Assembly: GCF_902506575.1 (NCBI RefSeq)
Contig: NZ_LR732544.1
Span: 2,222,465 to 2,267,316 of the forward strand
DNA: 44,852 nucleotides
Source: Streptomyces mexicanus
GTDB taxonomy: Bacteria; Actinomycetota; Actinomycetes; Streptomycetales; Streptomycetaceae
Direction of reading: 5' to 3'
The notes beneath the pieces were generated by a model that saw nothing but the letters and a program-made list of their open reading frames with translations, did not search any database and was not told the origin of the DNA. How positions within the stretch are numbered: the stretch's first letter is position 1; every line of letters starts with the position of its first letter. The translations under genes and the position numbers were made by a program. This document shows positions 40,110 through 44,852 of this stretch, piece after piece.

Positions 40110-41375
40110 TCACATGCCCTGCGGGCTCAGTCTCGCCGTGTCCTGCTTGGGTGTGCCGCCCTGGCCGCTGCCGTGCAGGGCGCTGCCCTGGACCCACTTC
40201 TCCCAGGGCATGTTCCACTCGCCGAAGCCGTTGCCGAACAGCTCCATCGGCTTGCCCTTGGAGTTGACCACCTGCACGATGTCGCCCTCGTGGACGTTGT
40301 CGAAGAACCACTTGGCGTTGGCGTTGCTCATGCCGGTGCAGCCGTGGCTCACGTTGGACACGCCCTGGGAGCCGACGGACCAGGGGGCGGCGTGCACGTA
40401 CTCGCCGCTCCAGGTGACCCGGGTGGCCCAGTAGACCATCAGGTCGAAGGAGTCCGAGGAGCCCGCGGCGATGCCGATGGTGGTGCTCTTCATCCGCACG
40501 GAGGCCTGCTTGGCCAGCACGACCTTGATCCCGTTGCGGGTGTCGAAGCCGGGTCTGCCGGTGGTGACGGGGATCTGCTTGATCTTCTCGTCGTTCTTGT
40601 AGAGCGTCAGCTGGTGCGCGGCGGCGTCGGTGACGGCCACGACGCGGTCGCCGATGGTGAGCTTGAGCGGCTTGGCGGTGCCGCCGTACAGCCGGTCGGC
40701 GATGCGCATGTTCTCCAGGCCGCTGCGCACCTCGATGCTGGTGCCGGCCGGCCAGTAGTCCCGGGGCCGGTAGTGCAGGTGCTTGTCGTCCACCCAGTAC
40801 CAGGAGCCCTGCACGGCGGGCGTGGAGTGCACCTGCAGGCCGCGTTCGACGACGGCGCGCTGGGCCTTGTCCTTGACCGGCTGATCGAGTTCGGCCGTGA
40901 TGGGCTGGCCGACGCCGTAGGTGCCCGAGTCGGGGCCGAAGGTCACGTTCAGGCGTTTGTTGGTGGTCGGCTTGCTGGTGTCGAAGGTGAGGACCTTGCG
41001 GCCGGGTGCACCGTCCGCGTCCTCCGTGCTCACCGTGACCGTGTAGTGGGCGCCGGCGGCCAGTGGTGAGGTGCTGTGCCAGCGGCTGCCGTCGGCGTCC
41101 AGTTCGCCGGCGACACGGCGTCCTGTGGCGTCCTGGGCGGTGACGTCCGTGATGCGCCCGTCGGAGCCCTCTGCGGTGATCTCCAGGGGCTTGTCCGGGT
41201 CGGCTTTCTTGCCGGGGTCCGTGGGGCCGTTGAAGGAGATCTGGTCGGCCGCGTCGTAGGGGTCGGCGGCCAGCGGGTTACCGTCGGGGCCGCAGGCCGT
41301 GACGCCCGCCGAGAGGGCGGCCACCAGGAGAGCGCAGCTGACGGCTGTGTGGGTGCGCGGAGTGGCGGTGCTCAT
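40110..41375 (-). CDS. L,D-transpeptidase (YkuD) lipoprotein with Ig-like domains
   Basis: 421 residues. Lipoprotein signal peptide (SAGVTACG), two Ig-like domains (about 45-250; ISFNGPTDPG, VTFGPDSGTYGVGQPITAELDQPV), and a YkuD catalytic domain with a catalytic Cys in VSHGCTGMSNAN and an upstream His in YVHAAPWS. It forms 3-3 crosslinks in peptidoglycan from tetrapeptide donors; layout as in mycobacterial LdtMt2. The tail (SGQGGTPKQDTARLSPQGM) is short and unstructured. ATG 41375; GAGG is only 2 nt upstream, so a TAGCGT -10 six nt before ATG and a leaderless start cannot be excluded. Confidence 0.92.
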   Translation of the reverse strand: MSTATPRTHTAVSCALLVAALSAGVTACGPDGNPLAADPYDAADQISFNGPTDPGKKADPDKPLEITAEGSDGRITDVTAQDATGRRVAGELDADGSRWHSTSPLAAGAHYTVTVSTEDADGAPGRKVLTFDTSKPTTNKRLNVTFGPDSGTYGVGQPITAELDQPVKDKAQRAVVERGLQVHSTPAVQGSWYWVDDKHLHYRPRDYWPAGTSIEVRSGLENMRIADRLYGGTAKPLKLTIGDRVVAVTDAAAHQLTLYKNDEKIKQIPVTTGRPGFDTRNGIKVVLAKQASVRMKSTTIGIAAGSSDSFDLMVYWATRVTWSGEYVHAAPWSVGSQGVSNVSHGCTGMSNANAKWFFDNVHEGDIVQVVNSKGKPMELFGNGFGEWNMPWEKWVQGSALHGSGQGGTPKQDTARLSPQGM

Positions 41376-41443
41376 GACCTCACGCTAAGGAGGTACGTCA
41401 ACTCCGGCGCGGTGGATCGTCCGTCCGGGGGATGTTCTCCGGC

Positions 41444-41497
41444 GAACGACGGAACCCGGGCCCCCCGCCTGGAGGGCCCGGGTTCCCCGGGTCGTTC
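41444..41497 (-). terminator. Terminator of the ctaCDF operon
   Basis: 13-bp stem GGAACCCGGGCCC (41451-41463) / GGGCCCGGGTTCC (41474-41486), extended by GAACGAC / GTCGTTC across a 4-nt bulge. It ends just past the ctaF stop at 41506. Confidence 0.88.
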
Positions 41498-41505
41498 AGT
41501 ATGTG

Positions 41506-41904
41506 TTACTGGGTGCGGTTCTCACCGCGGTAGTACTCGAAGACCCAGCCGAACAGGGCCAGCATGACCAGCGGCGCCCCGAAGTAGAGCAGCCACCAGC
41601 CGAGCGCCACGCCGAGGAAGGCCAGCGCGCCGCCGACACCGAGGGCGAGCGGCTGCCAGCTGTGCGGGCTGAAGAAGCCCAGCTCGCCGGCGTCGTCCGC
41701 GACGTCCGCCTCCTTGTTGTCCTGGGCACCCGCGTCGACCCGCCGGGCGGTGAAGCCCAGGTAGAAGCCGACCATGATGCTCAGGCCGAAGGACAGGAAC
41801 AGGGCTGTGGTGCCGGCCGGCTCCTTCGACCACACGCCGTAGACGATGGCCATGATGAGCAGGAAGACGCTCAGCCACATGAACATCTTGCCCTGGATCT
41901 TCAC
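41506..41904 (-). CDS. ctaF: Cytochrome c oxidase subunit IV (actinobacterial)
   Basis: 132 residues with four hydrophobic segments ([74 protein letters not shown]). Actinobacteria-specific small subunit of the aa3 oxidase. GTG overlaps the ctaD stop in GTGA, with AGGAGG 8 nt upstream. Confidence 0.95.
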   Translation of the reverse strand: MKIQGKMFMWLSVFLLIMAIVYGVWSKEPAGTTALFLSFGLSIMVGFYLGFTARRVDAGAQDNKEADVADDAGELGFFSPHSWQPLALGVGGALAFLGVALGWWLLYFGAPLVMLALFGWVFEYYRGENRTQ

Positions 41905-43637
41905 TTGCCGGCCTCCTTGCCGCCAGCGAGGGCCTTCTCACCGTGGCCGGCGTTCTCCAGCTGGTCGAGCGCGGCGATCTCCGGGTGGTGCAGGTCGAAC
42001 GCCGGGGATTCGCTGCGGATCCGCGGCAGGGTGAGGAAGTTGTGCCGCGGCGGCGGGCAGGAGGTCGCCCACTCCAGCGAACGGCCGTAGCCCCACGGGT
42101 CGTCCATGTTGACCGGCTTGCCGTACTTGGCCGTCTTCCAGACGTTGTAGAAGAACGGCAGGATCGACAGGCCGAGCAGGAACGAGAAGATCGTCGAGAC
42201 CATGTTCAGGCCGGTGAAGCCGTCCGCGGCCAGGTAGTCGGCGTAGCGGCGCGGCATGCCCTCGGCACCCAGCCAGTGCTGGACCAGGAAGGTGCCGTGG
42301 AAGCCGATGAACAGCATCCAGAAGGTCATCTTGCCCAGGCGCTCGTCGAGCATCTTGCCGGTGAACTTCGGCCACCAGAAGTGGAAGCCGGAGAACATCG
42401 CGAAGACGACGGTGCCGAACACCACGTAGTGGAAGTGGGCCACCACGAAGTACGAGTCGGAGATGTGGAAGTCCATCGGCGGCGACGCCAGGATGACACC
42501 GGTCAGACCACCGAAGGTGAAGGTGATCAGGAAGCCGGTCGCCCACAGCATCGGCGTCTCGAAGGACAGCGAGCCCTTCCACATGGTGCCGATCCAGTTG
42601 AAGAACTTCACACCGGTCGGGACCGCGATCAGGAAGGTCATGAAGGAGAAGAACGGCAGCAGCACGCCACCGGTGACGTACATGTGGTGGGCCCACACGG
42701 TCACGGACAGACCCGCGATGGCGATGGTCGCGCCGATCAGACCCATGTAGCCGAACATCGGCTTGCGGGAGAAGACCGGGATGACCTCACTGATGATGCC
42801 GAAGAACGGCAGCGCGATGATGTACACCTCTGGGTGGCCGAAGAACCAGAAGAGGTGTTGCCACAGCAGGGCTCCGCCGTTGGCGGCGTCGAAGACGTGG
42901 GCGCCGAACTTGCGGTCGGCCTCCAGCGCGAACAGGGCCGCGGCCAGCACCGGGAAGGCGAGCAGGACCAGCACCGCGGTCAGCAGCACGTTCCAGGTGA
43001 AGATCGGCATGCGGAACATGGTCATGCCCGGTGCGCGCATGCAGATGATCGTGGTGATGAAGTTGACCGAGCCGAGGATCGTGCCGAAGCCGGAGAAGGC
43101 CAGGCCCATGATCCACATGTCGCCGCCGACACCCGGCGAGTGCACCGCGTCGGACAGCGGGGCGTAGGCGAACCAGCCGAAGTCGGCCGCGCCCTGCGGG
43201 GTGAGGAAGCCGGCCACCGCGATCAGCGAGCCGAACAGGTACAGCCAGTAGGCGAACATGTTCAGCCGCGGGAAGGCCACGTCCGGAGCGCCGATCTGCA
43301 GCGGCATGATCCAGTTCGTGAAGCCGGCGAACAGCGGCGTCGCGAACATCAGCAGCATGATCGTGCCGTGCATCGTGAACGCCTGGTTGAACTGCTCGTT
43401 CGACAGGATCTGCAGACCCGGACGGGCCAGCTCGGCGCGCATGAGGAGCGCCATCACGCCGCCGATGCAGAAGAACGCGAACGAGGTGACCAGGTACAGC
43501 GTTCCGATGGTCTTGTGGTCGGTGGTCGTCAGCCACTTCACCACGACGTTACCGGGTTGCTTGCGCCGGACCGGCGGCGCGGTCGCGATGGATCCCGCAG
43601 CCGCCGCGGCACCCTGAGGTTCGTTGAGGATGCTCAC
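41901..43637 (-). CDS. ctaD: Cytochrome c oxidase subunit I
   Basis: Catalytic subunit, 578 residues, twelve membrane helices. Heme a ligand His90 (TMHGTIMLL); CuB His268 cross-linked to Tyr272 (FFGHPEVYI) and His317-His318 (WAHHMY); heme a3 His401 and heme a His403 (VVAHFHYV). Reduces O2 to water with proton pumping. A polar Ala/Glu/His tail follows residue 540. GTG 43637 overlaps the ctaC stop (GTGA). Confidence 0.97.
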   Translation of the reverse strand: MSILNEPQGAAAAAGSIATAPPVRRKQPGNVVVKWLTTTDHKTIGTLYLVTSFAFFCIGGVMALLMRAELARPGLQILSNEQFNQAFTMHGTIMLLMFATPLFAGFTNWIMPLQIGAPDVAFPRLNMFAYWLYLFGSLIAVAGFLTPQGAADFGWFAYAPLSDAVHSPGVGGDMWIMGLAFSGFGTILGSVNFITTIICMRAPGMTMFRMPIFTWNVLLTAVLVLLAFPVLAAALFALEADRKFGAHVFDAANGGALLWQHLFWFFGHPEVYIIALPFFGIISEVIPVFSRKPMFGYMGLIGATIAIAGLSVTVWAHHMYVTGGVLLPFFSFMTFLIAVPTGVKFFNWIGTMWKGSLSFETPMLWATGFLITFTFGGLTGVILASPPMDFHISDSYFVVAHFHYVVFGTVVFAMFSGFHFWWPKFTGKMLDERLGKMTFWMLFIGFHGTFLVQHWLGAEGMPRRYADYLAADGFTGLNMVSTIFSFLLGLSILPFFYNVWKTAKYGKPVNMDDPWGYGRSLEWATSCPPPRHNFLTLPRIRSESPAFDLHHPEIAALDQLENAGHGEKALAGGKEAGK

Positions 43638-44593
43638 AGGTTGTTCGTCTCCCGGTTCTTCTCGTGGCCCGTCTGCGCGATGCCGGCGGGAACGTAACCG
43701 GTCTGCCCCTTCTTAGCGAGGTCCTTGAGGTGCTGCTCGTAGCGGTCCGGCGAGACGACCTTCACGTTGAACAGCATCCGGGAGTGGTCCTGGCCGCACA
43801 GCTCGGCGCACTTGCCCCGGAAGGTGCCCTCCTTGTTGGGGGTCACCTGGAAGGAGTTGGTGTGGCCGGGGATGACGTCCATCTTCATCAGGAACGGCAG
43901 CACCCAGAAGGAGTGGTTGACGTCCCGCGAGGTGAGGATGAAGCGGACGGTCTTGCCCTTGGGCAGCCACAGCGTCGGGCCCGGCAGGCCGGTCTGCGGG
44001 TTCCGCGAGGACGGCGTACCGGCGTCGTAGACGCCGCCGGCGTTCGCCGGGAACGCGTTCTTGAACCGGTCCGGGATCGCGGCCAGGTTCTTGTCGGTCT
44101 TCGCGTCACCCGTGGAGCCGGACACGGGGGTGATGTAGTTGAACGCCCAGCTCCACTGGTAGCCGACGACGTTGACCGTCACGTCGGGCTTCTTGGATTC
44201 GTCGAGGAGCTTGGACTCGTCCCGGGCCGTGAAGTAGAAGAGCACCGAGACGATCAGGAGCGGAACCACCGTGTACAGCGCCTCGATGGGCATGTTGTAC
44301 CGGGTCTGCGGAGGGACCTCGACCTTGGTGCGGCTGCGCCGGTGGAAGATCGCACTCCACAGGATCAGACCCCACACCAGGCAGCCGACAGCGATCGCGG
44401 CCGCCCAGGAACCCTGCCACAGCGAGAGGATCCGGGGAGCCTCTTCCGTGGTCGGGGTGGGCATACCCAGCCGGGGGAAGTCCTTGTATGTGCAACCGGT
44501 AGCGGTCGCCAGGACCAGGCCCGCAGTCAGTGCCTGCAGCAGCTTCCGCCGCATCGGGCGCCGCGGCGAGCGGTCGGAGCCGTTGGGACTCAC
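43634..44593 (-). CDS. ctaC: Cytochrome c oxidase subunit II
   Basis: 319 residues. Lipoprotein signal peptide with the lipid Cys34 in ATATGC. Two membrane helices (about 62-82 and 105-122) and a CuA domain: His227 (VNHSFW), Cys262, Glu264, Cys266, His270, Met273 ([12 protein letters not shown]). It takes electrons from QcrC. GTG 44593 is chosen because AAGG lies upstream at a good distance; the frame is open further with an Arg-rich, non-coding-looking stretch. First gene of ctaCDF. Confidence 0.96.
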   Translation of the reverse strand: MSPNGSDRSPRRPMRRKLLQALTAGLVLATATGCTYKDFPRLGMPTPTTEEAPRILSLWQGSWAAAIAVGCLVWGLILWSAIFHRRSRTKVEVPPQTRYNMPIEALYTVVPLLIVSVLFYFTARDESKLLDESKKPDVTVNVVGYQWSWAFNYITPVSGSTGDAKTDKNLAAIPDRFKNAFPANAGGVYDAGTPSSRNPQTGLPGPTLWLPKGKTVRFILTSRDVNHSFWVLPFLMKMDVIPGHTNSFQVTPNKEGTFRGKCAELCGQDHSRMLFNVKVVSPDRYEQHLKDLAKKGQTGYVPAGIAQTGHEKNRETNNL

Positions 44594-44852
44594 GTAGCGC
44601 CTTCCCGAGAGTCTCGCCCGCGCTGTTCGGCTGCGGCCTTCTCGCTGGTCGGTCGCCGCCCTGCGTCGGGCAGGGGTTTGGATGTTTATGCGGACCAAAC
44701 CCTACTGGACGCCTTCCGGCGGGTCGCGGGGAGGGTGCCATACGCGCCGCGGGTCACCCTGAAGGGGTGGGATGCGCCTGGCTGTCCCGGTATGTGACGG
44801 GCGGTCGAGGCGCCCCGATCTCGGGTTTCCCGGGCGCACGGCAGGTCAGGGG
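44594..44852. other. Upstream region of ctaC to the window edge
   Basis: No gene seen. A possible -10 element TAGGGT lies on the minus strand at 44699-44704, giving a leader of about 100 nt; no clear -35. Another gene probably begins beyond the edge. Confidence 0.4.

Overview
The window is a piece of core chromosome from a high-GC actinomycete, almost certainly a Streptomyces. The base composition, the GTG and TTG starts, and the gene content and order support this: bfr-bfd-class II DAHP synthase-trpE-pfkA-macRS, then glkA-fadD-NlpC/P60 pair-rhomboid-trpD-qcrBAC-ctaE-ctaFDC. From memory this order matches roughly SCO2112-SCO2156 of S. coelicolor; I could not align it. I see no insertion sequence, prophage, CRISPR array, tRNA or rRNA.

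Left part (1-12.5 kb). A 5'-truncated endonuclease IV gene faces a molybdopterin (sulfite-oxidase-fold) oxidoreductase gene across four 30-bp tandem repeats. Bacterioferritin and its [2Fe-2S] partner Bfd follow, Bfd under a good IdeR/DmdR-type iron box. The class II DAHP synthase diverges from a large secreted amidase with five C-terminal beta-propeller-type repeats. Behind the amidase's long terminator hairpin sits a complete tryptophan attenuator: an 18-residue leader peptide with three consecutive Trp codons and alternative hairpins, in front of a fused TrpE-TrpG anthranilate synthase. A phosphofructokinase with PPi-type residues and a CRP-like palindrome upstream, and the MacRS two-component system, complete this part.

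Middle (12.5-32.3 kb). Here lie lipid and envelope genes (PlsC-type acyltransferase, alpha/beta hydrolase, fatty acyl-CoA ligase, GT4 and GT87-like glycosyltransferases), ROK glucokinase with a small upstream gene linked in the literature to carbon repression, an SRPBCC protein coupled to an ArsA-like protein whose P-loop lacks both lysines, a metallophosphoesterase, two equal-length coiled-coil NlpC/P60 hydrolases, a lipoprotein with a zinc-peptidase motif, a NYN/YacP-like nuclease, a zinc ribbon, a rhomboid protease and a stand-alone RAM domain.

Right part (32.3-44.9 kb). A class V aminotransferase/cysteine desulfurase gene is preceded by a SAM-IV-type riboswitch, a six-codon reading frame and a second hairpin. 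Then come trpD and the respiratory block: qcrB, qcrA, qcrC and ctaE read leftwards with ATGA overlaps in qcrCAB, and ctaF, ctaD and ctaC are likewise coupled. Together they encode the cytochrome bc1-aa3 supercomplex. Between the two blocks lie a degenerate receiver-domain protein and a YkuD L,D-transpeptidase lipoprotein.

I found no unmistakably new multi-gene system. The most informative signals are regulatory RNA and operator elements (trp attenuator, SAM-IV leader, tandem hairpins before the first NlpC/P60 gene, a GNRA-capped hairpin before DAHP synthase, a start-codon palindrome at ctaE) and several proteins with altered key residues (ArsA-like P-loop, receiver domain, PFK).
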